From NCBI RefSeq assembly GCF_007095465.1, contig NZ_SDGL01000002.1:103020-167019 (forward strand): DNA of 64,000 bases. Reading direction: 5' to 3'. Under the pieces are notes generated by a model. It saw only the letters and a list, made by a program, of their open reading frames with translations, had not been told where the DNA came from and ran no database searches. The position numbers and the translations under genes were made by a program. The stretch comes from Lactobacillus mulieris (GTDB lineage: Bacteria > Bacillota > Bacilli > Lactobacillales > Lactobacillaceae). Positions 53,909 to 63,671 of the stretch are shown one piece after another (the first letter of the stretch is position 1; every line of letters starts with the position of its first letter).

Positions 53909-55018
53909 ATGGTTGAAATTAACTTAAACCATATTTATAAAAAATATCCTGATGCAGAAAATTATTCAGTAACAGACTTTGACTTACATATCAAAAATCA
54001 AGAATTTATTGTTTTTGTTGGGCCTTCTGGTTGTGGGAAGTCTACTACTTTAAGAATGATTGCTGGACTAGAGGATATTAGTAAAGGAACTTTAGAAATT
54101 GGTGGCAAGGTCATGAATGATGTTGCTCCAAAAGATCGCAATATTGCGATGGTTTTCCAAAACTATGCCTTGTACCCTCATATGAGTGTTTATGACAATA
54201 TGGCGTTTGGCTTGAAACTGCGTCACTATTCAAAAGAAGAAATTGATAAAAAGGTCAAAAGTGCAGCAGAAGTTTTAGGATTAGCACATTTACTTGATAG
54301 AAAACCTGCAGCACTTTCAGGTGGTCAACGTCAGCGTGTAGCACTGGGACGTGCAATTGTGCGAGATGCTCCAATCTTTTTGATGGATGAACCATTAAGT
54401 AACTTGGATGCCAAACTTAGAGTGTCAATGAGAGCAGAAATTGCCAAATTGCACCAAAACTTGAAGACTACAACTATTTATGTCACTCACGACCAGACTG
54501 AAGCGATGACTTTGGCTGACCGAATTGTCATTATGTGTGACGGTAAAATCCAGCAAATTGGTACTCCTCAAGAAGTTTACAACCATCCAATTAATCAATT
54601 TGTTGCTGGCTTTATTGGTTCACCTCAAATGAATTTCTTCGATGTTATCTACAAAGATGGCAAGTTTAGCGATGGCAAGGGCTTAGTCTTAGAAGTGCCA
54701 GAAGGACGCGCTAAGCAACTTGAACAAGCTGGCTATAATGGCAAGAAAGTTATCTTTGGTATTCGTCCTGAAGATATTCACTCAGAAGGAGCCTTCCTTG
54801 AAACTTGGCCTAAGAGTGCAGTTAAGGCTAAAGTTGTCGTATCTGAACTTTTAGGCGCTACTAGTCAACTTTATTTGAATGTTGATGGTACTGAATTTGT
54901 TGGGATTGTGAATGCCAGAGACTTTCATTCACCTGGTCAAGAAGTAACTGTTGGTTTTGATGTAAACAAGGGTCACTTCTTTGATAGTGATACTAAAAAG
55001 GCAATTTTTACTAAATAA
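53909..55018 (+). CDS. msmK: Sugar ABC transporter ATPase (MsmK/MalK type)
   Basis: 369-residue ATPase for the maltose/maltodextrin importer. Walker A GPSGCGKST, signature LSGGQRQRVALGRAI, Walker B IFLMDEPLSNLDAKLR and the switch His (VTHDQTEAM) are intact. A C-terminal regulatory OB-fold (about 240-369) is the MalK/MsmK type, often shared between several sugar importers. Two ATGs compete; the one at 53909 has AGG at nine bases and matches the usual family start MVEINLNHIYKKY. The gene is in an operon with malL and malEFG. Confidence 0.92.
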   Translation: MVEINLNHIYKKYPDAENYSVTDFDLHIKNQEFIVFVGPSGCGKSTTLRMIAGLEDISKGTLEIGGKVMNDVAPKDRNIAMVFQNYALYPHMSVYDNMAFGLKLRHYSKEEIDKKVKSAAEVLGLAHLLDRKPAALSGGQRQRVALGRAIVRDAPIFLMDEPLSNLDAKLRVSMRAEIAKLHQNLKTTTIYVTHDQTEAMTLADRIVIMCDGKIQQIGTPQEVYNHPINQFVAGFIGSPQMNFFDVIYKDGKFSDGKGLVLEVPEGRAKQLEQAGYNGKKVIFGIRPEDIHSEGAFLETWPKSAVKAKVVVSELLGATSQLYLNVDGTEFVGIVNARDFHSPGQEVTVGFDVNKGHFFDSDTKKAIFTK

Positions 55019-55032
55019 AGTAAGCGCTTAAA
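55019..55032 (+). promoter_or_regulatory. Candidate cre before malL
   Basis: AGTAAGCGCTTAAA, with a perfect 10-bp palindrome TAAGCGCTTA, matches cre with two mismatches. It lies directly in front of the ribosome site of the next gene. Confidence 0.4.
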
Positions 55033-55047
55033 GGAGGTGCTGCCAAA

Positions 55048-56637
55048 ATGACACCATGGTGGAAAAATGCGTTTGTTTATCAAATTTATCCCAAATCATT
55101 TCAAGATAGTAATGGGGATGGCATTGGGGATTTACGAGGGATTATTAACCGTTTAGATTATTTAGAAGAATTGGGTATCGATGCAATTTGGTTATGTCCA
55201 ATTTATAAATCACCTGGCGCCGATAATGGATATGATATTGCAGACTATGAAGCAATTGATGGACAGTTTGGCACAATGGTTGACTTGGACGAATTAATCC
55301 AAAAAGCTCGTCATCATCATATTCGGATTGTGATGGATTTAGTTGTGAATCATACGTCTGATGAACACCAATGGTTTGTTGAGTCACGTAAAAGTCGTGA
55401 AAACCCGTACCGCGATTTTTATGTCTGGCGTGATAAGCCAAATAATTTAACATCAGCATTCTCAGGTAGTGCATGGCAATATGATGAAAAAACTAAGCAG
55501 TACTACTTACACTTATTTGCAAAAAAACAACCAGATTTAAATTGGAAAAATCCTAAGCTTCGTCAAAAAGTATATGACATGATGAATTTTTGGATTGATA
55601 AAGGTATAGCTGGTTTTCGAATGGATGTGATTGAGTGCATTGGCAAAGAGCCAGATCAAGAAATTACTGCAAATGGTCCCCATCTTCATGAATATTTGCA
55701 AGAAATGAATCGTGAAACTTTTGGCAAAAAAGATTTCCTAACTGTGGGTGAAACTTGGAGTGCCAGTTTGGCAGATGCTAAAAAATACATTGATCCAAAA
55801 CGCCATGAATTATCAATGGTTTTTCAATTTGAGGCTAATAGCTTAGATCAAGTTGGCGCTAGCAAGTGGAATCTGAAAAAGCCAGACCTGGCAGAATTAA
55901 AAGCAGTTTTGATTAAATGGCAGAAAAATTTGGCTTGGAATAGCTTATTTTGGGAAAATCACGACATTCCAAGAGTAATTTCACGTTTCGGTGATGATGG
56001 AAAATATCGTGTGGAATCTGCCAAGATGTTTGCAATTATGCTTCATTTGTTAAAGGGAACGCCATACATTTTCAATGGCGAAGAAATTGGAATGACCAAT
56101 TGCCCGGTCGAATCAATTGATGACGTTAATGATATTGAAAGTCGCAATATGTATTTTGCAGGCTTGAAAGCAGGTAAGAGTAAGGCAGAATTGTTGCGTG
56201 CAATTAATGCTAAGGGACGCGATAATGCTAGAACACCAATGCAGTGGGATGACACGGCTAATGCCGGCTTTACTGCTGGTAAACCTTGGCTACATGTAAA
56301 TTCCAACTATCGGAAAATTAATGTAAAAAAGTGTCTAGCTGATAAAAATTCAATCTTTTACACTTACCAAAAATTAATTCAATTGCGTCATCAAGATCGA
56401 ATCGTAGTTGATGGCGACTTTAAAGTCGTTGAAACTAGCGACAAAATCTTCGCGTATGAAAGAGTTTTAGGTGATGAAAAATGGTTAGTAGTATGTAATT
56501 TAACTGAGGAAAAAGCCGTTTTTTCATCTGAACAAAAAATACAAAAAAATTTAATTAGTAATTATCCAGCAAGAAACTCATTACAAGAAATAACTTTGAA
56601 GCCGTTTGAGGCCTTTGCTTGTAAAGTAACTTGTTAA
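55048..56637 (+). CDS. malL: GH13 oligo-1,6-glucosidase-type enzyme
   Basis: 529-residue cytoplasmic glycoside hydrolase. Catalytic residues D193 (GFRMDVIE), E235 (TVGETWS) and D307 (FWENHDIPR). The residue after the nucleophile is Val (V194), the marker for alpha-1,6 specificity in this subfamily (oligo-1,6-glucosidase/dextran glucosidase). This suggests it removes isomaltose-type linkages, complementing the Ala-type enzyme at 47511. AAGGAGG precedes the ATG. Confidence 0.9.
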   Translation: MTPWWKNAFVYQIYPKSFQDSNGDGIGDLRGIINRLDYLEELGIDAIWLCPIYKSPGADNGYDIADYEAIDGQFGTMVDLDELIQKARHHHIRIVMDLVVNHTSDEHQWFVESRKSRENPYRDFYVWRDKPNNLTSAFSGSAWQYDEKTKQYYLHLFAKKQPDLNWKNPKLRQKVYDMMNFWIDKGIAGFRMDVIECIGKEPDQEITANGPHLHEYLQEMNRETFGKKDFLTVGETWSASLADAKKYIDPKRHELSMVFQFEANSLDQVGASKWNLKKPDLAELKAVLIKWQKNLAWNSLFWENHDIPRVISRFGDDGKYRVESAKMFAIMLHLLKGTPYIFNGEEIGMTNCPVESIDDVNDIESRNMYFAGLKAGKSKAELLRAINAKGRDNARTPMQWDDTANAGFTAGKPWLHVNSNYRKINVKKCLADKNSIFYTYQKLIQLRHQDRIVVDGDFKVVETSDKIFAYERVLGDEKWLVVCNLTEEKAVFSSEQKIQKNLISNYPARNSLQEITLKPFEAFACKVTC

Positions 56638-56658
56638 TTGAGTAAGGAGGAAATGAAT

Positions 56659-57870
56659 ATGAAAATTTGGAAGAAATTAGCTCTTGCTACAGCAGCTTTA
56701 GCAATGGTTGGTACATTGTCAGCTTGCTCAAGTAATAAATCTACCTCATCGACTAGTAATAAAAATCAATTAACCTTGTGGGTTGATACTGAACAAGTAC
56801 CTTACTATAAGACAATTGCTAAAGATTTTGAAAAGAGCCATAAAGGAATAAAAGTTCGCGTTACTCAAAGTCCAAATGGATCAGCTAATGCTAAGACTGA
56901 TGTGGGTAAAGACCCAAGTAAAGCTGCAGATGTTTTTGAAGTGCCAAATGACCAATTAGGCCAAATGGCAGAAGCAGGTTACATTAACCCACTTTCACCA
57001 TCTGATACTAAGAATATTAAGAACAACTACATTGAAACTGCATATAAAGGCGTGGAATGGAAGAACAAGGTTTATGCATATCCATATGCTCAACAAGCTC
57101 AAACCATTTACTACAACAAGAGTAAGTTATCAGAAAACGATGTTAAGGATTGGGACACTTTAACTAGCAAGGGTGTTGTTGCAACTGACTTCACTAATGC
57201 TTATGTAATGTGGCCAGTATTCTTCAGCGCTGGTACTAAGTTATTTGGTGATAATGGTGAAACATTAAAAGGTTCAACGTTTAACTCACAAGAAGGTGTT
57301 AATGCCTTAACTTGGTTTGCAGAACAAAAGAAAAACAAGAACGTTATGCAAACTTCTAACGCTTTAAACCAATTGAAGAAAGGTAAGGCTGCTGCTATTT
57401 TAGATGGTCCTTGGAACGCTGCTAACATTAAGAAGATTTTGGGTAAGAACTTTGCAGTTGCCAAATACCCAACTATCACTGTTGGTGGTAAGAAAGTTCA
57501 AATGGAAGCATTCTTAGGAATTGAAGGCTTTGCTATTAACTCACATACTGCTAACGCTAAGGCTAGTGCCCAACTTGCAGCATATATCACTAACAAGAAG
57601 GCTCAATTAATTGCTCATGATAAAGCTGGCCAAATCCCTGTATTAAAGGCAGCTATTAATTCAAGCGATGTTAAGAGTGATAGTGTTGCAGAAGCTGTAA
57701 TCGAAATGGCTAAGCCTGGTAACAGTGTTTTGATGCCTAAGATGGCACAAATGGCTACTTTCTGGGACGGTGCAGCTCCATTAATTAGTGGTGCTTACGA
57801 TGGCAAGATTAAGCCAGCACAATACAAGGCACAACTTGATAAGTTAGCTAAAAAGATTGAAAAGAAATAG
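56659..57870 (+). CDS. malE: Maltose/maltodextrin-binding lipoprotein MalE
   Basis: 403-residue extracellular solute-binding protein of the maltose type. A basic N-terminus and hydrophobic stretch end in the lipobox LSAC (C23). Typical blocks: LTLWVDTEQVPYYKTIAKDFEK, AYPYAQQAQTIYYNKS and AAILDGPWNAANIKK. The ATG at 56659 is nine bases after AAGGAGG, better than the one six bases earlier. A hairpin after the gene keeps it more abundant than the permeases. Confidence 0.93.
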   Translation: MKIWKKLALATAALAMVGTLSACSSNKSTSSTSNKNQLTLWVDTEQVPYYKTIAKDFEKSHKGIKVRVTQSPNGSANAKTDVGKDPSKAADVFEVPNDQLGQMAEAGYINPLSPSDTKNIKNNYIETAYKGVEWKNKVYAYPYAQQAQTIYYNKSKLSENDVKDWDTLTSKGVVATDFTNAYVMWPVFFSAGTKLFGDNGETLKGSTFNSQEGVNALTWFAEQKKNKNVMQTSNALNQLKKGKAAAILDGPWNAANIKKILGKNFAVAKYPTITVGGKKVQMEAFLGIEGFAINSHTANAKASAQLAAYITNKKAQLIAHDKAGQIPVLKAAINSSDVKSDSVAEAVIEMAKPGNSVLMPKMAQMATFWDGAAPLISGAYDGKIKPAQYKAQLDKLAKKIEKK

Positions 57871-57885
57871 TAATTGCTAAGTGAG

Positions 57886-57911
57886 AAGATGGATTAATAG
57901 CCATCTTTTTA
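57886..57911 (+). terminator. Intra-operon attenuator between malE and malF
   Basis: AAGATGG / CCATCTT stem with an eight-base loop and T run. Transcription should continue partly into malF, since no new promoter is evident. Confidence 0.7.
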
Positions 57912-57929
57912 CTTAAAAAGGAGAAAGCT

Positions 57930-59288
57930 ATGTTTAAGAGAAAAAATCATCTACCTCCAACAGCCACCTTTAAAGAAGTGTGGTCTAAAGGAGATGCTAT
58001 AACTAAATGTTCATTTTTCATTATGGGTCTAAATGCCTTAAAACATGGTCAATGGGCTAAAGGACTTTCATTACTACTTAGTGAAATCGTCTTCTTTGCT
58101 TGGATTGGTTTAACTGGTTTTAGCTCAATCAAAGCTTTGTCAAACTTAGGGCTAATTAAGAAAAAGCAAGTTATTTACGATGCAAGTCAAGGTGTTTATG
58201 TCACTAAACAACCTGATAGTTCAGTTTTAATTTTGTTATTTGGTTTATTAGCTTTAATGGTAGTGATGGGCTTCATTTGGCTTTATATCATTAATCTTCG
58301 TTCTGTTAGAAAAAATTATGTTTTAAAGCGTGATCATCAACATATTTTGACCAACAAAGAAGAGATTGCCAACTTATTCGATGAACGTTTGCACGCTACC
58401 TTGATGACAATTCCAGTTTTAGGGATTTTTCTCTTTACGATTTTGCCAACGGTCTTTATGATTTCGATGGCTTTTACCAACTATGATCGCCAGCATCCAA
58501 TTGGTTTTTCATGGACCGGCTTTAAAGCATTTGGCAATGTCTTAAGTGGTGACTTATCTGGAACATTCTTCCCAGTCCTTGGTTGGACCTTGATTTGGGC
58601 CGTAGCTGCCACTGCTACAACATTTTTCTTTGGTGTTTTATTAGCTTTACTAATTGAATCTAAAGGCATTAAACATAAAGGCTTCTGGAGAACTATTTTT
58701 GTCCTTGTTTGGGCGGTACCACAATTTGTTTCACTCTTGATGATGGCACAATTTTTAGATTATCAAGGTGCGTTTAATGCAATTTTGATGAACTTACATT
58801 TAATTTCAAGTCCCTTACACTTTATTGATAACCAAGCAGCTCCATGGGTTGCAAGAATTACTGTTATCTTTGTAAATATGTGGATTGGGATTCCAGTATC
58901 AATGCTAGTTTCAACAGCGATTATTCAGAATTTGCCACAAGACCAAGTTGAAGCAGCTAAAATTGATGGTGCTAATGCGATTCAAATTTTTAAATCAATT
59001 ACATTCCCTCAAATTCTTTTCGTAATGGCTCCATCACTAATTCAACAATTCATTGGTAACATTAACAACTTTAACGTAATTTACTTGTTAACTGGTGGTG
59101 CACCAATGAACAATAACTACAATGGTGCTGGTTCAACTGACCTTTTGGTAACTTGGTTATATAACTTAACCTTTGGACAAGAACAAAGATACAATGCTTC
59201 AGCGGTTTTAGGTATCTTGATCTTTATTTTAAGTGCGACTGTATCATTAATAGCATATCGTCGTACGAATGCATTTAAGGAGGGTTAA
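57930..59288 (+). CDS. malF: Maltose ABC transporter permease MalF
   Basis: 452-residue membrane subunit with about eight hydrophobic segments. The EAA loop EAAKIDGANAIQIFKSITFPQI (about 350-370) contacts the ATPase. The longer N-terminal part with two extra helices is usual in Gram-positive MalF. AAGGAGAAAG precedes the ATG. It forms the translocation pore together with MalG. Confidence 0.94.
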   Translation: MFKRKNHLPPTATFKEVWSKGDAITKCSFFIMGLNALKHGQWAKGLSLLLSEIVFFAWIGLTGFSSIKALSNLGLIKKKQVIYDASQGVYVTKQPDSSVLILLFGLLALMVVMGFIWLYIINLRSVRKNYVLKRDHQHILTNKEEIANLFDERLHATLMTIPVLGIFLFTILPTVFMISMAFTNYDRQHPIGFSWTGFKAFGNVLSGDLSGTFFPVLGWTLIWAVAATATTFFFGVLLALLIESKGIKHKGFWRTIFVLVWAVPQFVSLLMMAQFLDYQGAFNAILMNLHLISSPLHFIDNQAAPWVARITVIFVNMWIGIPVSMLVSTAIIQNLPQDQVEAAKIDGANAIQIFKSITFPQILFVMAPSLIQQFIGNINNFNVIYLLTGGAPMNNNYNGAGSTDLLVTWLYNLTFGQEQRYNASAVLGILIFILSATVSLIAYRRTNAFKEG

Positions 59289-59290
59289 AC

Positions 59291-60148
59291 ATGAAATCAT
59301 ATACAGCACAGAGAAGACTTTCATTAATCTTCCGTTATGCATTACTGATAATCTTATCTATATTATGGATTTTGCCAATTGTGTGGATTGTCTTAGCTAG
59401 TTTTTCTTATAATGATACCGGCTTTGTTTCAACTTTTTGGCCAGAAAAATTTACTTTGCAAAACTACATTGGAATTTTTACCAATCCACAATATCCATTT
59501 GGTAACTGGATAATTAATACCTTAATTATTTCAATTACTTCGGCGATTATCTCAACATTTATTACAATTTCAGTTGCTTATGTTTTATCACGTTTACGTT
59601 TTAAATTAAGAAAGCCTTTTTTACAAATTGCCTTAGTTTTAGGGATGTTCCCTGGCTTTATGGCTATGATTGCCTTGTATTACATCTTAAAAGGTCTTAA
59701 TATGTTAAATCTTGGTGGTTTGCTCTTAGTTTATGTTGGTGGAGCTGGTCTTGGATTCTATGTTGCCAAGGGATTCTTTGATACAATTCCTCGTGCAATT
59801 GATGAAGCGGCTGAAATTGACGGTGCTACTAAATGGCAAGTATTTTGGAACATCGGATTACCTTTATCTAGACCGATGATTGTTTATACAGCTTTAACTG
59901 CTTTTATTGGCCCATGGGTTGACTTCATTTTCTCAGGTATTATTCTTTCAACTTCAGGAAATGCCAAGACTTATACCATTGCTTATGGTTTATACAACAT
60001 GGTTCACAACAGTAAAGGTGCATCAACTACTTACTTTGCTCAATTCATCGCTGGTTGTGTTATCATAGCAATTCCTATTACTATTTTGTTTATCTTTATG
60101 CAAAAATTCTATGTTAACGGAATTACTGCAGGTGCAGATAAGGGATAA
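59291..60148 (+). CDS. malG: Maltose ABC transporter permease MalG
   Basis: 285-residue membrane subunit with six hydrophobic segments; EAAEIDGATKWQVFWNIGLPLSRP (about 177-200) is the ATPase-coupling EAA loop. GGAGGG overlaps the malF stop and serves the ATG, only two bases after it, so translation is coupled. It ends the maltose operon and is followed by a bidirectional terminator. Confidence 0.95.
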   Translation: MKSYTAQRRLSLIFRYALLIILSILWILPIVWIVLASFSYNDTGFVSTFWPEKFTLQNYIGIFTNPQYPFGNWIINTLIISITSAIISTFITISVAYVLSRLRFKLRKPFLQIALVLGMFPGFMAMIALYYILKGLNMLNLGGLLLVYVGGAGLGFYVAKGFFDTIPRAIDEAAEIDGATKWQVFWNIGLPLSRPMIVYTALTAFIGPWVDFIFSGIILSTSGNAKTYTIAYGLYNMVHNSKGASTTYFAQFIAGCVIIAIPITILFIFMQKFYVNGITAGADKG

Positions 60149-60166
60149 GCTAGAATTTATTCAAAT

Positions 60167-60200
60167 AAAAATGCTCTATCTAGTCGATAGGGCATTTTTT
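60167..60200 (+). terminator. Terminator of the maltose operon
   Basis: AAAATGC-T-CTATC / GATAG-G-GCATTTT stem with T6 run. It also serves the converging regulator gene on the minus strand. Confidence 0.9.
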
Positions 60201-60203
60201 GCT

Positions 60204-61034
60204 TTATTTAATTTGGTTAAAAATAGTCAAAAAATAATGGGCTAAATGATTAGCACCAATTTCTTTTAGGAAGCTAATAGTTTTGATGATTTTTTGCTCG
60301 TTAGTTTGATTATGATATTCAGCTAGTTGATTTAAGAAGTGGCGACCAATAATGAGCTGCATATCGCGTTCTTTGAAAGTTAGAGTGTTTAACTTATCTA
60401 AGATTTTTTGAGCGTATTTAAAATTATTAGCCTTAAAAAGAGCAATAACAGCTTCAAATAAAGTAGTAATTGCAAAATAAAAAGTGTCATTTCCTGCAGT
60501 TTGAATAAAATCTAAATGCTCAATTACTTGATAACTTACTTGGTAAATAATGCGAGGGCTAAGAACGTTGATAATTGTTCGAAAAAGTGAAAGATTCTCT
60601 TGTCCCCAAACTGACAAATGTGAGAGCTCTTTGTTTAACAGGTTCTGATTAGAAATCGACAAGAGATTTTTACGGCTTAAGTTGTAGTATAAGCTAGCGC
60701 AAATAGCAGCATAGTTTAAGTCAATGAGCTTTTGGCTAGTTTGAAACTTTGCTAGGGCGGTGGTAGTTAATTGTTGCAGTTTGGCTTGATCTTTTGTCAG
60801 CCAGGCTCTTTCTAGATCTTGAGAAAGGTCATCTGGTTGATTTAACCCTGATAATGCTAAGAATTCGGCTGGTGTTAGATTAATTCTCTCAAGTAATTCA
60901 ATTACCTTTTCAAAATCCATCTTGCCTTGGCCATTTTCCCAGCGTGAGAGCATTGAGACTGAGCAGATGCCATTGGCCACTTGACTTAAAGTGATATTCT
61001 GCATCTTTCGTAATTTTTTAAAAGTAAAATTCAT
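60204..61034 (-). CDS. Rgg/GadR/MutR-family transcriptional regulator
   Basis: 276-residue regulator with an N-terminal XRE-type HTH (about 5-60: LRKMQNITLSQVANGICSVSMLSRWENGQGKM) and a helical C-terminal repeat domain of the Rgg type (about 75-275), which usually binds a short hydrophobic peptide. AAGGAG precedes the ATG at 61034. It is divergent from an MFS transporter gene with a 96-bp gap, so the transporter is its likely target. No peptide-pheromone gene was recognised nearby. Confidence 0.85.
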   Translation of the reverse strand: MNFTFKKLRKMQNITLSQVANGICSVSMLSRWENGQGKMDFEKVIELLERINLTPAEFLALSGLNQPDDLSQDLERAWLTKDQAKLQQLTTTALAKFQTSQKLIDLNYAAICASLYYNLSRKNLLSISNQNLLNKELSHLSVWGQENLSLFRTIINVLSPRIIYQVSYQVIEHLDFIQTAGNDTFYFAITTLFEAVIALFKANNFKYAQKILDKLNTLTFKERDMQLIIGRHFLNQLAEYHNQTNEQKIIKTISFLKEIGANHLAHYFLTIFNQIK

Positions 61035-61130
61035 TTTTATTCTCCTTGTTTTTATCATATATGCAAAAAGTAGAAAAAGCTAAGAATTGATTTTGCTTTA
61101 ATGCAAATAAAGATATAAGGAGGAAACAAA

Positions 61131-62348
61131 ATGGTAAGACAATCTCAAAAACAACTCCTATTAGCTGTCTCAAGCTTAGGAATTGGCAATTTAGCTAGTT
61201 CAATTTTTTCTTTTTGCCTGAGTCTTTATACGTTGCAAAAAACAGGGTCAAGCTTAGTTTTTTCAACAATTTTGTTAATAAACCCCGCAATTAAGCTTTT
61301 ATTTACACCATTAGTTGGTTATACAGTAGATAAATATCATCACAAGAAAATTGCCATTGGAGCGCAACTAATAAGTATTGTTTTAGATGTGATTTTTCTA
61401 AGCTTAATCGAATTACTAAGTTTGAATGGTCAAATTTTATTAATTGCTTTAACAGTAATTGGTTTATCTTTAGCTGATTGTTTTCAAGAAACAAGCTATA
61501 AGGCTTCAACTAAATCATTTGTTGCTGAAAAATATCGTCAAAAATTAATTGGCTATGAACAAGTTGTCATAGCAGGGACGGCAATTTTAGCTCCGATTTT
61601 AGGTGGGGTAGTTTTTAGCTGGCTAGAGCTTAATTGGGTGACTATTATTGAATTAATTGGAGAAGTAGTTTCGCTGCTACTAATTAGTATGATTGATTTT
61701 TATTTGGTTGAGCAGCGCCAAGGTAGTCACTTATCTTCTATAAAAGAATCATTTAAAGCTGGTATCAATTATATTAGACAAGATAAGAACTTGTTAGGCC
61801 TATTACTTTTTGCGGTCTTTGCTAATTTCTCTTTAGGAGCAATTGAAGTGGGGCTACCAGTAATTATGGTGAAACAGCTAAAATTAGGATCTGAATTATA
61901 CGGGATGACTACAAGTTGTTTAGCAATTGGGATGCTAGTAGCTAGTTTATTTCTTGGTAAGCTTAGCTTAAATGGAGCTTATTTAGGATTTACTGGAAGA
62001 AATGGCGTAGTATTAGCTGTAATTTTTGCTATTTTTGCTTTTATTGGGCTAGTTAGGAATCCTTATTTAGTAGTTTTTACTTTTGGTTTAGGGATGTTTT
62101 TAATTGGTAGTATTTTAACGATGTCGAATTTTCCTTTTGCGATGTATTTAAGAACTCAAATAGCAGAAGAGTATCAAGGACGAGTGGGTTCAACTATGAG
62201 TAGTTTAGTTAGTTTGTTATCACCAATTTCTTTTGCTACTTTTGGTTTATTATTTAACACTTTAGCTAGTTTATGGATTTTTAGCTTTTGCGGGGTAATT
62301 TTACTAATTGATAGTCTTTTCTTACTAAAAAATAAACACACCTCTTAG
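61131..62348 (+). CDS. MFS transporter divergent from the Rgg-type regulator
   Basis: 405-residue membrane protein of the MFS_3-like (drug/enterobactin exporter) group, about 12 hydrophobic segments. Typical blocks: LVGYTVDKYHHKKIAIG (the loop 2/3 motif) and EYQGRVGSTMSSLVSL. AAGGAGG precedes the ATG. The arrangement with an Rgg-type regulator suggests induced export of a peptide or toxic compound (inference). A bidirectional hairpin separates it from the next, converging gene. Confidence 0.85.
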   Translation: MVRQSQKQLLLAVSSLGIGNLASSIFSFCLSLYTLQKTGSSLVFSTILLINPAIKLLFTPLVGYTVDKYHHKKIAIGAQLISIVLDVIFLSLIELLSLNGQILLIALTVIGLSLADCFQETSYKASTKSFVAEKYRQKLIGYEQVVIAGTAILAPILGGVVFSWLELNWVTIIELIGEVVSLLLISMIDFYLVEQRQGSHLSSIKESFKAGINYIRQDKNLLGLLLFAVFANFSLGAIEVGLPVIMVKQLKLGSELYGMTTSCLAIGMLVASLFLGKLSLNGAYLGFTGRNGVVLAVIFAIFAFIGLVRNPYLVVFTFGLGMFLIGSILTMSNFPFAMYLRTQIAEEYQGRVGSTMSSLVSLLSPISFATFGLLFNTLASLWIFSFCGVILLIDSLFLLKNKHTS

Positions 62349-62362
62349 CGGGGTGTGTTTTT
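62334..62362 (+). terminator. Bidirectional terminator between two converging MFS genes
   Basis: AAACACACC / GGTGTGTTT stem and T run. It contains the stop codons of both flanking genes, whose coding regions overlap by four bases here. Confidence 0.85.
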
Positions 62363-63505
62363 CTTATTAGCAAAAATTAGAATTATTAAGAAGTTAAGTA
62401 GTAAGGTAAAGCCTGTTACCCAAAAGACTGCTTCATAATTTGCAAAGCCAGAAATTCCAGAACCTAGAAGAGATCCTAAGACAGCGCCGATAGCTTGGAA
62501 AGATTGGTTATAACTGAAAATTCTACCAAAACTTTCACTTGGCGTGTTTAAAGTTAAGACGGTTTGTGCAGCGGGCATCATAGCAGCACTAGCAATGCCG
62601 AGTAAAAATCTTAATCCAGCTAAGATCCAAGGAGAGTTTGTAAGTGCCATAGGTGCAAATAAGATAGCGCCGATGATTAATCCTAGGCGCAAGACTTTTA
62701 GTGGGCCTATTTCATCCATTTTATGGCCGATTTTTGATGCAGCTACCATTGTTCCGAGCCCTGGAGTTGCAGCCACAATTCCGGCAATTAGGGCGACGCT
62801 CTTGCTCCCTGGCATCATGGACTTAACATATAATGAAACAATTGGATCAATCGACATTGTTGCTGACTGAACCAGCATGGTTGTAATAAACATCGCAACA
62901 ATTAACTGGATACTAGGTAAAGAAGCCATAATTTCTTGCATAGGTTTCATTTTTTCGCGTGAAACCGGGGTAAAGTGTTCTTTTACAAAGAAAGTTGTAC
63001 TTAAAAATACCATAAACATTAGAAAACCTGTAATGAAAAATGGAATGCGATAGCCCCAAGCACCACCTAGTAAATTCCCGAAAAAGCTTGAAAGAGCACC
63101 ACCAAGTAGAGGTCCAACTAAGTTGCCAGCAGTACCAGCAGTCATCATTTGACTCATGACCCAGCCACTTTTTTCATGGGGCGTTTCACCAGCCATCAGT
63201 GCAGTCGCGTTATTAATATAACCTGAAAAAGATCCTTGAATAAAGCGCATAATTACAATGTATATTGCATTGGGTGCTAGTCCAGTTAAAGTGATTGTTA
63301 ATGCCATAACACCACTGGCTCTCATGCACATTAATCGACGACCTTTTTGGTCAGCTAGGCTTCCCCAAAATGGTGAAACAATTGCTTGAGCGATAAAGGT
63401 CATAGCAAAAGCTAAGCCAGAATAAAGATTGATTTCTAATTTGCTATAGTTACCTAAATCTGAAATAAATAATGAAATAAAAGGCATGGTCATTGAATAT
63501 CCCAT
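62345..63505 (-). pseudogene. Multidrug-type MFS transporter lacking its 5' end
   Basis: 386-residue product from the first available ATG at 63505, similar to multidrug MFS exporters (LmrA/MdtG-like), with VSPFWGSLADQKGRR (motif A) and RFIQGSFSGYINNA blocks. The frame stays open for 31 more codons upstream (to 63600) and encodes a plausible first helix (NWHRSFYTLWLGSFITG), but contains no ATG, GTG or TTG. A transposase gene starts within 170 bases on the other side. The native start was therefore probably lost by insertion; a shortened protein starting inside helix 1 may still be made. Confidence 0.75.
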
Positions 63506-63605
63506 ACCGGTAATAAATGAACCTAGCCATAGGGTATAGAATGAACGATGCCAATTTTTAGATAAATCTGAAATACGCGTGGTGCTAGTTAAATCGTTTT
63601 AGTTA

Positions 63606-63630
63606 ATAAAAAAGTCCAATCTTGTTAGAC
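63606..63630 (-). terminator. Weak terminator-like hairpin near the insertion boundary
   Basis: AGTC / GACT arms around TAACAAGATTG are followed on the minus strand by T6. It would block transcription entering the broken MFS gene from outside. Confidence 0.4.
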
Positions 63631-63671
63631 TCGACTTGTAAATAGTAATAATAGAAAAGAGTCTGATCTGA

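Noticed and set aside
61035..61130. A peptide-pheromone (SHP) gene between the Rgg-type regulator and the MFS gene
   Set aside because: The only frames with ATG are nine and five codons long and lack a hydrophobic core.
62345..63505. Intact MFS gene starting at 63505
   Set aside because: Starting there would remove most of helix 1, and no ribosome site precedes this ATG, so the gene is listed as 5'-truncated.
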